Position numbers and translations under genes: made by a program. Positions 17,881 to 27,046 of a stretch of DNA of 64,000 nt are shown here, piece by piece. Numbering within the stretch: position 1 is the stretch's first letter; the number at the start of each line of letters is the position of its first letter. The notes below the pieces were generated by a model. It was not told the DNA's origin and made no database searches. It was given only the letters and a program-made list of their open reading frames with translations. Origin of the DNA: Alteromonas indica (lineage in GTDB: Bacteria; Pseudomonadota; Gammaproteobacteria; Enterobacterales; Alteromonadaceae); assembly GCA_003056425.1 (NCBI GenBank), contig PYVY01000001.1, positions 62,001 through 126,000 on the forward strand, given 5' to 3'.

Positions 17881-18681
17881 TTAAGACGTTCGAAACCACT
17901 TTGTAATAACGTACTTTTGCCCTTTTGTGACAGGATGGGCCCGATGCAGGGTAGCAGGATTCACCTGCCCATCCGGTTGCAAATTATTCCACATAACCGC
18001 CCTCCCGCGTTGCGGTACAAAAGACTGATGCAGTCGTTCAAACTCTGTCGCGCCGCCTGCTTCCACCGTATTTAGGTAAATCATACACGTCCAGGTACGC
18101 TGGCCCAGGACCCGGGCGAAGCGCTGATATTCCTGCGTGCCTGGCTCGAAATAATCGGTGTGGGATTTGAATTGCTGCCCGACGGCATAGTGCTGGGCCT
18201 GAATCGGTTCGCCGGCACCAAACCGGGGGCCAAACAACGCTGCTATCGTACTATCAATTTGCTGAGCGACCGCGCTATCCACTTTCGACAAATCGCAAGT
18301 GCTGGAGGTTCTGAAGGATTGGCCACTGCCTGGCGCAGCGGTTGAAATATCGGAAGGCCGCAAATGTTGGCGAATAAGCGTGCACAACTGCTGACACTGC
18401 TGCGCGTCAAGCACGTTATCCAGTGTAAACAAGCTCGCCGTGGCGCTGCTGTGATCATGCACCTTCGGCGAGCCTGACTCTACAAAAGCAGGCTTAGTTA
18501 GCCGCTGGAAAAACGCCGCATCCTGCGGATAGCTAAAATCAGCGGGTAAATTCTTACCTAAGTAAGGTTGCACCGCCGCATGGGTAAACCCCTGCTCCAT
18601 CAACGTACGGTGGATAGCCGCAGCACTTACCCCTTTTAGCAGGTTGTCTAAAATCCACTGCTTCCAGGACCGGCCAAGCAT
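17881..18681 (-). CDS. 2-oxoglutarate/Fe(II)-dependent prolyl 4-hydroxylase-like oxygenase
   Basis: A 266-residue protein. The P4Hc fold occupies about 70-264. Iron ligands His174 and Asp176 lie in HTDYFEPG and His246 in LHRAHPV, and the 2-oxoglutarate-binding Lys256 lies in KGQKYVITKWF. It has no signal peptide. The substrate is unknown; relatives hydroxylate prolyl or other residues, for example on EF-Tu. It is the last gene of phoB-phoR-pstS-oxygenase, and its ATG overlaps the pstS-like stop by one base (TAATG), so it should be made under Pho control. Why an oxygenase belongs there is unclear. Confidence 0.85.
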   Translation of the reverse strand: MLGRSWKQWILDNLLKGVSAAAIHRTLMEQGFTHAAVQPYLGKNLPADFSYPQDAAFFQRLTKPAFVESGSPKVHDHSSATASLFTLDNVLDAQQCQQLCTLIRQHLRPSDISTAAPGSGQSFRTSSTCDLSKVDSAVAQQIDSTIAALFGPRFGAGEPIQAQHYAVGQQFKSHTDYFEPGTQEYQRFARVLGQRTWTCMIYLNTVEAGGATEFERLHQSFVPQRGRAVMWNNLQPDGQVNPATLHRAHPVTKGQKYVITKWFRTS

Positions 18682-19643
18682 TACAACGTATTCCCGCCAT
18701 CCAGTAAGCGACGCTGGCGTAACAGCACATCTTCGCGTACCGGGAAATAGCCATCGCGCTGAACCTGTTGCTGGCCTTGGCGCGACAATATGTAGCGAAG
18801 AAATTCGCGTTCTAAGGTAGGTAACGGCTGATTCGGCGCTTTATTTATTACCAGGTATAGGTAGCGGGCATATGGATAGGTTTCATCGCGTACGGTTTTC
18901 ATGGTCAAAGGTATCAGCGCGCTGCGGTCTGCGCCAATAGCCAACGCTTTTACGCCGGCCGTTTTGTAACCATAGGCGGCATAGCCCATACCATTGCGGC
19001 TTGAAGCTACCGATAACACCACAGAAGCCGAACCGGGCTGCTCATTTACCGTTGGTTTGAAATCCCCATCGCACAGTGCCATTACCTTAAACAAGCCGTA
19101 CGTGCCTGAAACCGAGTTCCGGCCAAACAAGCGCACCGGCGCATGAGCAAGGGGCGCGCTGACACCCAGCTGACTCCACTGGGTTATTGATGCGTTCGAG
19201 CCACAAAACCGGGTTTGCGAAAATAATGCGTCCACATCGTTTAACGTAAGCCCGGTTAAGGGGTTGCGCCGCTCTACAAATATTGCAATGGCATCCATGG
19301 CCACCCGCAATACCGTAGGCGGATAACCGTATTCGCGCACAAATTCGCGCACCTCGCTGGGTTTAAGTTCGCGGCTCATCGGGCCAAGCGTGGCGGTACC
19401 TTCTGTCAGCGCAGGAGGCGCAGTAGAAGAACCCGATGCCTGAATCTGAAACTTAACCTGCGGGTATAATGCTTTGAATTCCTGAGACCAGAAGGTCATC
19501 AGATTAGCCAGCGTATCCGAGCCGACTGACGTAATCTTACCCGCTACTCCTGGCTGGCGCTCGTAATCCGGCACCGGGGGGGTGGCTGCTATCAGTGGCA
19601 GTGACACGCATCCTAACAAGCACAGTACGACACATTTAAACAT
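18681..19643 (-). CDS. PstS-like periplasmic phosphate-binding protein
   Basis: A 320-residue protein with a signal peptide (about residues 1-20, ending LIAA). The PBP-like phosphate-binding domain has ITSVGSDTLANLMTFW near the N-terminus, the phosphate loop QASGSSTAPPALTEG and GPMSRELK, and RNSVSGTYG in the middle. No pstCAB genes are in the window, so it may act as a free binding protein, a sensor partner of PhoR, or serve a transporter elsewhere. Its ATG overlaps the phoR stop by one base (TGATG). Confidence 0.88.
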   Translation of the reverse strand: MFKCVVLCLLGCVSLPLIAATPPVPDYERQPGVAGKITSVGSDTLANLMTFWSQEFKALYPQVKFQIQASGSSTAPPALTEGTATLGPMSRELKPSEVREFVREYGYPPTVLRVAMDAIAIFVERRNPLTGLTLNDVDALFSQTRFCGSNASITQWSQLGVSAPLAHAPVRLFGRNSVSGTYGLFKVMALCDGDFKPTVNEQPGSASVVLSVASSRNGMGYAAYGYKTAGVKALAIGADRSALIPLTMKTVRDETYPYARYLYLVINKAPNQPLPTLEREFLRYILSRQGQQQVQRDGYFPVREDVLLRQRRLLDGGNTL

Positions 19644-20941
19644 CAGATATCCGCTATTAATTCCGGGTCCAGTACAAATGAGAACGCGCTACCTTCGCCT
19701 AATGTACTGGCGATATCCAATTGGGAGTTATGGTGACTAAGCACATGCTTTACAATTGATAAACCCAATCCTGAACCGCCGGTTTTACGCGAGCGGGCTT
19801 TGTCTACCCGATAAAAGCGTTCAGTAAGCCGAGACAAATGATTCTGCGAAATTCCCTCGCCGTTGTCCACTACGGCAAACCGCGCGCCCTCATCCTGAGT
19901 ATCCCAGTACACATCAATAACCCCCCCTGCAGGGGTGTAATGTACGGCATTAAATACCAGGTTTGAGCAGGCACTGCGTAATTCTGTTTCTACGCCATAT
20001 ACCTTCAGCTGCTTGTTAATATGGAACCGGATGGTGTGCTGTTTCTCTTTGTTCAGGGCCTGTGCTTCACGGCCAAGTTGCGCCAGCATTGCCGGAATAT
20101 CAACCACGTGTTCATAAATGCGTTCGGAGCTGGCCTCAATACGCGATAGCACCAGCAAGTCTTCAATCAGGTTCTGCATCCGCTGGGTTTGCGCACTCAT
20201 TTCCCGAAAGGCTTTCCCCATAAACGGGTTTTGCGCTTCATCTACCGGCAGTATCTCCAGGTAACCATTGATCACCGTTAGCGGTGTCCGTAATTCATGA
20301 GAAACATTTGCCACAAAGTCCTTACGCATCGCTTCAAGCTGGGAGACACGGGTAATGTCCCGGGCAATCAATAGCAAATGCTCCTCGCCATAGGGCATGA
20401 TCCGGTATTCAAAGGTTTTATTAGGATTAGTTGGTGAGGGGACATCAATGGGATGGTCAAAGTTTCCCGCATGAAAGTATTCGATAAATTGCGGGTGGCG
20501 TATCAGGTTATCCAGCCGGCGGCCGGCATCGGTTGGCCACTTCAGGCCCAGATCTAAGCGGGCCAGGCGATTACACCAAATGATACATGCCTTGGCATCA
20601 ACCACCACAGCGGCATCAGGAAGTGCTTCTGAGCCTTCACGAAAGCGCTTAACCAACTCACCCAGCTCTTTGCGCTTATTCCGGTTGCGGCGTTGCAGGT
20701 AATAAATACCTTCATAAATGTGCTCCCAAACACCGGTGACGGTGGGGGGCGACATTTTCCGGCTATGCCATAACCAACGATTCAACTTAAACAGTTGCCA
20801 GTAATTAACCGCCAGCAACCCTACTGTGCCCAGCGTTATCGCCAGCAGCATATCATCCAGATACCACCCGATAACTGCAAATACCAATAGGTAAAGCGTC
20901 AGGTTGGTCAGACTTCTCAACCATGAAAAGGGATAGTACAT
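19643..20941 (-). CDS. phoR: Phosphate regulon sensor histidine kinase PhoR
   Basis: A 432-residue kinase from the ATG at 20941 (AGGAG 14 bases upstream). The frame extends 10 codons further to a TTG at 20971, which I consider not the start. Two membrane helices lie near residues 5-45, then a PAS domain (about 95-200), HisKA with His215 in VSHELRTPL, and HATPase_c with DNGEGI and GGSGLGLSIV. It autophosphorylates under phosphate limitation and phosphorylates PhoB. It lies between phoB and the pstS-like gene in one operon. Confidence 0.95.
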   Translation of the reverse strand: MYYPFSWLRSLTNLTLYLLVFAVIGWYLDDMLLAITLGTVGLLAVNYWQLFKLNRWLWHSRKMSPPTVTGVWEHIYEGIYYLQRRNRNKRKELGELVKRFREGSEALPDAAVVVDAKACIIWCNRLARLDLGLKWPTDAGRRLDNLIRHPQFIEYFHAGNFDHPIDVPSPTNPNKTFEYRIMPYGEEHLLLIARDITRVSQLEAMRKDFVANVSHELRTPLTVINGYLEILPVDEAQNPFMGKAFREMSAQTQRMQNLIEDLLVLSRIEASSERIYEHVVDIPAMLAQLGREAQALNKEKQHTIRFHINKQLKVYGVETELRSACSNLVFNAVHYTPAGGVIDVYWDTQDEGARFAVVDNGEGISQNHLSRLTERFYRVDKARSRKTGGSGLGLSIVKHVLSHHNSQLDIASTLGEGSAFSFVLDPELIADI

Positions 20942-21024
20942 AGTCGCGTTGCAAGCTCCTGTGAGCGGCAATTAGAAACGTTAAGGCAAAGCCTGTGGGT
21001 GCGCTACCCAGCAAGCTTCGGCTA

Positions 21025-21714
21025 TTAATGCTTGGTAGAGAACCGGTAACCTGCACCGCGAACCGTTTGAATCATGGCATCGTGGTTATGCTTTGAGATT
21101 GCTTTGCGTAATCGCCGTATATGCACATCAACAGTGCGATCTTCAACATACACGTTGGTCCCCCAGACATTATCCAGCAACAATTCTCGGCTGTAGACCC
21201 GTTCAGGATGGGTCATAAAGAAGTGTAGCAGCTTAAATTCCGTAGGCCCCATATCAAGCGGTTCCTCATTCGCCGTAACCCGATGCGAAATCGGTTCCAG
21301 CTTAAGGCCGTTAAACTCAATAGGCTCTTCACTGGAGGTAGGTGTTACCCGACGCATTACTGCTTTAATCCGGGCAATCAGTTCCTTCGGAGAAAAGGGC
21401 TTGGTGACATAATCATCAGCACCGGCATCCAACCCGCGAATTTTGTCTTCTTCTTCACCACGAGCGGTTAACATGATAACCGGGATATCACGGGTAAACT
21501 CGTGCTGCTTAAGGCTTTTTGCCAATTGCACACCACTGCCACCGGGCAACATCCAGTCAAGCAGGATCAAATCTGGATAAGGCTCACAAATTTTTTCCTG
21601 GGCGACGTCATAATCTTCGGCTTCCACCGTGGTAAAACCAGACTGTTCAAGCACAAACTTCAGCATTTCGCGAATTGGCGCTTCGTCTTCCACTAACAAG
21701 ACTGTTCGAGACAT
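21025..21714 (-). CDS. phoB: Phosphate regulon response regulator PhoB
   Basis: A 229-residue OmpR-family regulator. The REC domain has VEDEAPI, acceptor Asp53 in LLDWMLPG and Lys in [14 protein letters not shown]; the C-terminal winged helix has [14 protein letters not shown] and [16 protein letters not shown]. The frame has an ATG at 21732, but AGGAAA sits 7-9 bases before the ATG at 21714, which I take as the start. PhoB binds Pho boxes. One lies just upstream, so the operon autoregulates, and others precede the TonB2 operon, the lipoprotein gene and the phosphodiesterase gene at 42.6 kb. Confidence 0.95.
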   Translation of the reverse strand: MSRTVLLVEDEAPIREMLKFVLEQSGFTTVEAEDYDVAQEKICEPYPDLILLDWMLPGGSGVQLAKSLKQHEFTRDIPVIMLTARGEEEDKIRGLDAGADDYVTKPFSPKELIARIKAVMRRVTPTSSEEPIEFNGLKLEPISHRVTANEEPLDMGPTEFKLLHFFMTHPERVYSRELLLDNVWGTNVYVEDRTVDVHIRRLRKAISKHNHDAMIQTVRGAGYRFSTKH

Positions 21715-21762
21715 AGATTGTTTCCTGCTCATATCAAAACGCCGCTATTATTGATTGAATCT

Positions 21763-21780
21763 GTGACAGTTTTATTAAAT
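21763..21780 (-). promoter_or_regulatory. Pho box of the phoBR operon
   Basis: On the minus strand ATTTAATAAAACTGTCAC, two 7-base units around AAAA, then 10 bases and an AATAAT -10 hexamer. It is the expected autoregulatory PhoB site. Confidence 0.78.
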
Positions 21781-21918
21781 GCATTACACTAATGTGTCAG
21801 GTTTTTGACCAAACCGTTGCAAATGAAGCTTAACGCAAAGAGGCTTGTGAAAACACGCTTTTACGCATATTCTTGATTTAATAAATGCGTTTTTGAGTAA
21901 AATGGATTTGCCCAGCCA

Positions 21919-23646
21919 ATGACCACAGTAAAAACGGGATTATCAAGAAAACTATTAACCCGTGTACTGTCGGTGTACTTCATCCTTACCGTCATTGTTA
22001 CTATTGGCCAGATATTTACTGAGTATCTGAGTACCAAAAATCATATTGAAAGCGAACTCAAAACCCTTAAAAACACCTTTTCCACCAGCCTCACCCGGGC
22101 CATCTGGGAGCTCAATACGCCCCAGGCCACCTCTATCGCCGAAGGCCTGCTAGAGCTACCGATTATCGAAGGTGTCCAGATTCGTGATGAAATGGGCGAA
22201 TATATTGCTAATTTGGGGAACACCAGCGAACAGGTAAGCACGCCTGTGCAAAGCGGTGTGATGCAAGACCATACAGGCGGGATATTCGGCTATAGTTTTC
22301 CTCTGATTTTCGAATTTTCCGGGCGTGCCTCCCATGTTGGAGACGTCACCCTCTACTCCAGTTTCGATATTATCTTCGGGCGTATTGAAGTAGGCGTGTT
22401 CTTCTTGGTGGGCAACGCGATTATTAAAACCACGTTTTTAGTGTTTTTATTTATGACTGCGTTTCGGCGTATGTTGTCCGAGCCATTGGCTGAGATAACA
22501 GAACAGATGGGCGCCTTTGATGCAGAACACCCTCACGAGTCAAAAATTGCTGTTTTTGTTGAAGACGATAATGAGCTGCGGCAGTTACAGTATTCCTACA
22601 ACCAGGTCATTGATGACCTTATTATTTCGCAAAACAAACTGCATGGCACGCAGGAGGCGTTACAACGTGCTTATCGCCAGTTAGATGAACAAAATCTGTT
22701 GCTGGAACAGGAAGTCGCCCGCAAAACCGCCTCGCTTTCACAAATTATGCTGGATTTAGAACAGCAAAAAGATGAACTGATTGCTAACCAGCGCGAGTTA
22801 CGCCAGGAAAACGAGCACCGTAAACGCGTGGAAGATGAATTACGCGAACGGAATACCGAGCTAGCCCGATCGATGGAAGTACTGGATCAAACCAAAGATC
22901 AGTTGGTGGAGTCTGAGCGTATGGCGTCGCTGGGGGGATTGGTCGCAGGCATCACCCACGATGTGAATACCCCACTGGGCGTAAGTGTGACCGCCGCCAG
23001 CTTTTTGCAAGACCGTATCGCCACCTTACAAAAAGGCTATGAGCAAAAAAGCCTGACCAACAGCCAGATGAACGCGTTTATTGAGGATGCCCAGCAGACC
23101 TCTGCGTTGCTTATGTCTAACTTACACCGGGCTGGCGAATTGATCGCCAGTTTTAAACAAATTTCGGTAGACCAGACCAGCGAGGCCGAACGTACGTTTA
23201 ATCTGAAGGTGTACCTTGACGAAGTGGTGCAGGCGTTGGCGCCCCATTTTAAAAAGAATGCGCATACCATTAGCATTCAATGCCCCCCCGACCTGGTGGT
23301 ACGTTGCGCCCCCGGTGTTATTGCCCAGCTCATGACCAACATGATTATCAACTCGTTAATTCATGGGTTTGAAACCATGCGCAAAGGGCGCATTGAGGTG
23401 GAGGTTAGTGTGGACGACACTAATGTCACCTTAGTCTATAAAGACAACGGTAAAGGGCTGACCGAAGCACAGTTAGACAAATTATTTGATGCCTTTTTTA
23501 CCACCCGTCAGGACAAGGGCGGCAGCGGTCTGGGAACCCATATTATGTATAACTTGGTAACCCAGACGCTAGACGGTACCATAAAGGCTGACAGCGCCCC
23601 AGGCGAGGGGTTGCGCTACCATATAACTTTTCCGCACCATCAATAA
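21919..23646 (+). CDS. Membrane sensor histidine kinase, orphan
   Basis: A 575-residue kinase. A first membrane helix (about 11-32), a periplasmic domain of about 120 residues and a second helix (about 160-185) are followed by a HAMP-like segment, a long coiled coil (about 215-335), a HisKA-like box with His347 in GITHDVNTPLG, and HATPase_c ending with DNGKGL and GGSGLGTHIMYNLV. The TPLG form of the H-box is typical of the subgroup without a REC partner domain. It is divergent from phoB, no response regulator follows, and the signal is unknown. Confidence 0.87.
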   Translation: MTTVKTGLSRKLLTRVLSVYFILTVIVTIGQIFTEYLSTKNHIESELKTLKNTFSTSLTRAIWELNTPQATSIAEGLLELPIIEGVQIRDEMGEYIANLGNTSEQVSTPVQSGVMQDHTGGIFGYSFPLIFEFSGRASHVGDVTLYSSFDIIFGRIEVGVFFLVGNAIIKTTFLVFLFMTAFRRMLSEPLAEITEQMGAFDAEHPHESKIAVFVEDDNELRQLQYSYNQVIDDLIISQNKLHGTQEALQRAYRQLDEQNLLLEQEVARKTASLSQIMLDLEQQKDELIANQRELRQENEHRKRVEDELRERNTELARSMEVLDQTKDQLVESERMASLGGLVAGITHDVNTPLGVSVTAASFLQDRIATLQKGYEQKSLTNSQMNAFIEDAQQTSALLMSNLHRAGELIASFKQISVDQTSEAERTFNLKVYLDEVVQALAPHFKKNAHTISIQCPPDLVVRCAPGVIAQLMTNMIINSLIHGFETMRKGRIEVEVSVDDTNVTLVYKDNGKGLTEAQLDKLFDAFFTTRQDKGGSGLGTHIMYNLVTQTLDGTIKADSAPGEGLRYHITFPHHQ

Positions 23647-23757
23647 ACTGCCGGTGCATTTTATCCTCAAAGGTAGAAAACCAGACTAAAGTTCGTTGCA
23701 CCGACGTGTCCCGATTGGTACGCTTGCGGCCCATCCTGAATAACTTAGTATCTGGCA

Positions 23758-24666
23758 ATGTGGTTTAAAAATATAAAAGCCTACCAACTTACCCAACCTC
23801 TTTCGTTGGACGATGATGACCTGCAAAACGCATTGAGCGAATTTACCTTTCGCCCTTGTGGAAGTCAGGATTTAAACACTATGGGATTCGTGCCGCCACT
23901 ATCGGCCGCCGGTGAAAGCACAATGATGTTTCACCAAGTCCAGCAGCGCTATTGGATCACTTTGAAAAAGCAGGAAAAAATCCTGCCTGCCGCCGTGATA
24001 AACGCCGAATTAGAAGAAAAAGTTGCACAAATTGAGGCGGAAACCGGCTCTACGGTTAACAAAAAAGCCCAGTCTGATTTAAAGCAGGAAATCGTGACCC
24101 GGTTGCTGCCCCAGGCATTTACCAAAAATAGCTATACCCACGGGTTTATTTCACTGCCTGACAAGATGGTAGTGATAGATAGCTCTTCTGATGGTAAAGC
24201 TGAAGCCTTTATGGCGATGATTAGAAAAGCAATATCCTCGTTACCGGTAGTGCCGTTGTCCCGTCGTAGCCTGCAAGGCGAGCTGACACATTGGCTTACC
24301 GATGGTGCGCCGGATAATATAGAGCTATTGGAAGAAGCTGAGCTGAAGTCTACCGATGATTTGGAAAGTGTTATTCGCTGTAAAAACCAACCATTGGATA
24401 GTGAAGAAATCAAACTGCACCTGGACTCCGGTAAACAGGTTCAAAAGCTGGGTTTTGCGTGGCAGGAATCATTAACCGCGGTGATTGCGGAAGACGGGTC
24501 ATTTAAGCGGGTTAAGTTTACTGACCGGGTAAAAGAAGAAACCGACGATATTCCCAAAGACCAGGTAATGGCCCGGCTCGACGCCGAGTTTGCCCTGATG
24601 TCAGGTGAACTGTGTCAGTTTCTGGATTATATCCGTACCACGTTGAAGTTAAACGACGATCAATAA
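23758..24666 (+). CDS. rdgC: Recombination-associated protein RdgC
   Basis: A 302-residue protein matching RdgC over its whole length, starting MWFKNIKAYQL with LSEFTFRPCG and MGFVPPL. RdgC forms a ring around DNA and restrains RecA filament formation. Length is normal and the start is the first ATG. It is monocistronic, with an inverted repeat after the stop and a convergent receptor gene beyond. Confidence 0.96.
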   Translation: MWFKNIKAYQLTQPLSLDDDDLQNALSEFTFRPCGSQDLNTMGFVPPLSAAGESTMMFHQVQQRYWITLKKQEKILPAAVINAELEEKVAQIEAETGSTVNKKAQSDLKQEIVTRLLPQAFTKNSYTHGFISLPDKMVVIDSSSDGKAEAFMAMIRKAISSLPVVPLSRRSLQGELTHWLTDGAPDNIELLEEAELKSTDDLESVIRCKNQPLDSEEIKLHLDSGKQVQKLGFAWQESLTAVIAEDGSFKRVKFTDRVKEETDDIPKDQVMARLDAEFALMSGELCQFLDYIRTTLKLNDDQ

Positions 24667-24672
24667 CATCTC

Positions 24673-24698
24673 GCCATGCCGGGCTCGCCCGGCATGGC
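24673..24698. terminator. Palindromic terminator between rdgC and siderophore receptor
   Basis: GCCATGCCGGGC (24673-24684) and GCCCGGCATGGC (24687-24698) form a near-perfect GC-rich palindrome just after rdgC and before the convergent receptor stop. The T-tract is weak in both directions, so efficiency is uncertain. Confidence 0.65.
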
Positions 24699-24710
24699 TC
24701 GTGCCGGTTC

Positions 24711-26846
24711 TTAGAAGCGTTTTTGCACGCCAACTTCAATTCGCCGCTGTGCCCCATACCAACAATTATTGGTATCGTAACAGGCGCCCACATACTCTTT
24801 ATCCGTCAGATTACTTACACTGCCGGTCAGGCGCATGTCATAGTCGGGGATATCATAGGCCAGTACTACATCTACCAAGGTGTAGGATGGCACGACATCA
24901 CTGTTGTATTTATCAGCTTGTTGCTCGCCGGTATACCGTACACCCGCCCCCACCATCAGGCCGTTTAGTGCCTTATCAAAGAAATAGTTAGCCCATAACG
25001 AAGCGCTTTCCTCGGCGGCCCACACAGGTGTTTTACCTACAACGTCCAAATCCTGGGGATTTTTCGTTACTTCCATGTCCAGCAGGGTAGCATTTGCTTG
25101 CAGTACCCAGGCATCGCTTATCTTAGTATTAAGTTCCAGCTCAAGCCCTTTGGATTCAACTTCTCCGTTTTGGGTTTTTGAAATAAAATCGGGGGAGTTA
25201 ACCACTACGTTTTCTTTGGTCAGAACAAAGTAGGCACTGGTAAAGGTGGTGGCGCCGTCCTGGCTTTGGAATTTAGTTCCTACCTCTATTTGCTCTGCGG
25301 TGGTAGGTTCAAACGTCTTTTCGGTTACTGAATCAATTCCTACCACAGGCTCAAACGATTCAGAGTAGTTGGCATAAACCCGCCAGCCTGAATCAAAGGA
25401 ATACATAGCTGCGGCACGGCCAGAAAACTCGTTTTGGTCAATCTCTGCTGTGCTGCCATAGGCGGTGCCAGCATAAACATTGCTCTGCACATCGGTGCTG
25501 TCGTATTGGTCAAGGCGCCCATTTAACAAGAAGGTAAAGTTACCTGTCTGAATTTCATCTTGCGCATAAAACCCTAATTGACGGATATCAATAACATGGT
25601 CTTGTTGATAAAACGCCAACGGTAACGCCGCCACATCGAACAGGTCATTATTCACGTTGCTCAAGTCTAGTGTCGGGGTATCGGTGCCCAGCGTGTCGCG
25701 GTAGGCTACGGTGGAATCTGACTCCTGATAGTCCACCCCAAACAGTACATTGTGTTCAAAATTACCACTTAACAACTTACCTGCAAGCTGTGTATCTACA
25801 GTAATACCGTCAATTTCCTCGTCGGTCTGATAAGCAGCACGCGCCAGGGTAATGCCGTCTTCGCCCAGGCTATTATGATAGGTATTTCGCTGTAATGCGT
25901 TAGCATCGGTATAGCGGAATTTTTGCAATACTGACCAGTTGTCGTCCAGTTGATGGTTTAATTTGTAGCCCAACATCAGGACATCGCGCGAGAAGCTGTT
26001 CCAGTTTTGATCGCCAGCATAAGTGGCCACATCAATTTTACCATAGGGCGCGTCGTACAATGTCCCTACCCCTGGCAAGGGTGTTGACGGTACCATTTCT
26101 GGATCGTCCTGATAATAGGCCGATAAGGTGAGCTCGGTTGCCTCCCCTAAATCAACCGTTACCGAGGGTGCGAAGGTATACCGTTCGGTTTCAGTAGTAT
26201 CCTGATAGCCATCACGGGTACGCCCCAGCGCCACCACCCGGTAACGGGCATTATCTGTCAGGGCCCCAGTAGTATCGACACCCAACTCCAGTAGACTGTC
26301 AGATCCAACAGTGGCACGAACCAGTGTTTCATTGCTATCTGTGGGGTATTTAGCCACCTGGTTTACCATACCGCCCGGGGGAACCAGACCATACAATGAC
26401 GACGCCGGCCCTTTTAGTATTTCCAGCGCATCGGTAGCAAAAGCATCAACCTGGGGATACAGGTTCCAGCTATTGTTAGTCAGTAAAGGCAAGCCATCGT
26501 AAAACGTTTGATAGGTAGTAAAACCCCGAATAGTGAACTGGTCAAAAATAGTAATGGTGGGCCGGCTTTCCGTGGTAACACCAGAAGTATAGCGAAGTGC
26601 CTTGTTTACAGAGTCGGCCTGGCGTAACTGAAGTAACTCCTGATCGATAACACTGATACTGACCGGTGAGTCGATTGGACGTAATGAGGACTTCGTTGCA
26701 GTACTGCGATAAGCCTGTAACGGATTAATCTCAATATGCTCCAGTTCTTCCTCATCGCTGACCTGTGCCATAACGGCGCCAGACAGGGTACTAAGAGAAA
26801 ACAACGCCAGCGCAGGATGCGCCCAGGCACGGGAATACTTCTTCAT
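24711..26846 (-). CDS. TonB-dependent siderophore receptor
   Basis: A 711-residue receptor from the ATG at 26846, which has AAAGGA 9 bases upstream; a longer frame starts at 26891 without such a site. A signal peptide ends AVMA. The plug domain has SISVIDQELL, TIRGFTTYQTFYDGLP and EILKGPASSLYG. A beta-barrel follows with the final motif RIEVGVQKRF. It is of the FpvA/FhuE siderophore receptor class (TIGR01783-like). A Fur box upstream supports ferric-siderophore uptake. No siderophore synthesis genes are nearby. Confidence 0.93.
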   Translation of the reverse strand: MKKYSRAWAHPALALFSLSTLSGAVMAQVSDEEELEHIEINPLQAYRSTATKSSLRPIDSPVSISVIDQELLQLRQADSVNKALRYTSGVTTESRPTITIFDQFTIRGFTTYQTFYDGLPLLTNNSWNLYPQVDAFATDALEILKGPASSLYGLVPPGGMVNQVAKYPTDSNETLVRATVGSDSLLELGVDTTGALTDNARYRVVALGRTRDGYQDTTETERYTFAPSVTVDLGEATELTLSAYYQDDPEMVPSTPLPGVGTLYDAPYGKIDVATYAGDQNWNSFSRDVLMLGYKLNHQLDDNWSVLQKFRYTDANALQRNTYHNSLGEDGITLARAAYQTDEEIDGITVDTQLAGKLLSGNFEHNVLFGVDYQESDSTVAYRDTLGTDTPTLDLSNVNNDLFDVAALPLAFYQQDHVIDIRQLGFYAQDEIQTGNFTFLLNGRLDQYDSTDVQSNVYAGTAYGSTAEIDQNEFSGRAAAMYSFDSGWRVYANYSESFEPVVGIDSVTEKTFEPTTAEQIEVGTKFQSQDGATTFTSAYFVLTKENVVVNSPDFISKTQNGEVESKGLELELNTKISDAWVLQANATLLDMEVTKNPQDLDVVGKTPVWAAEESASLWANYFFDKALNGLMVGAGVRYTGEQQADKYNSDVVPSYTLVDVVLAYDIPDYDMRLTGSVSNLTDKEYVGACYDTNNCWYGAQRRIEVGVQKRF

Positions 26847-26897
26847 GCAAAGGTCCTTTTGATAGGTAAACAAGGGCGATAGTTTCGCCACAACTCT

Positions 26898-26919
26898 AAA
26901 TAGTAATTATTATCATTTA
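26898..26919 (-). promoter_or_regulatory. Fur box of the siderophore receptor gene
   Basis: On the minus strand the core reads AATGATAATAATTACTATT, an AT-rich inverted repeat close to the Fur consensus GATAATGATAATCATTATC. It lies about 55 bases before the receptor ATG. Confidence 0.78.
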
Positions 26920-27046
26920 GTTTTACATGTTTTTACTATGTCGTAAAGGACTACTGTTTGGGACTGACGGCCTAATGAGTGAACACTGTGAAGCCTGATA
27001 AAAGCGCCGGCCTGTTTGATACTCCTTTTACTATCGCAGATATCAA

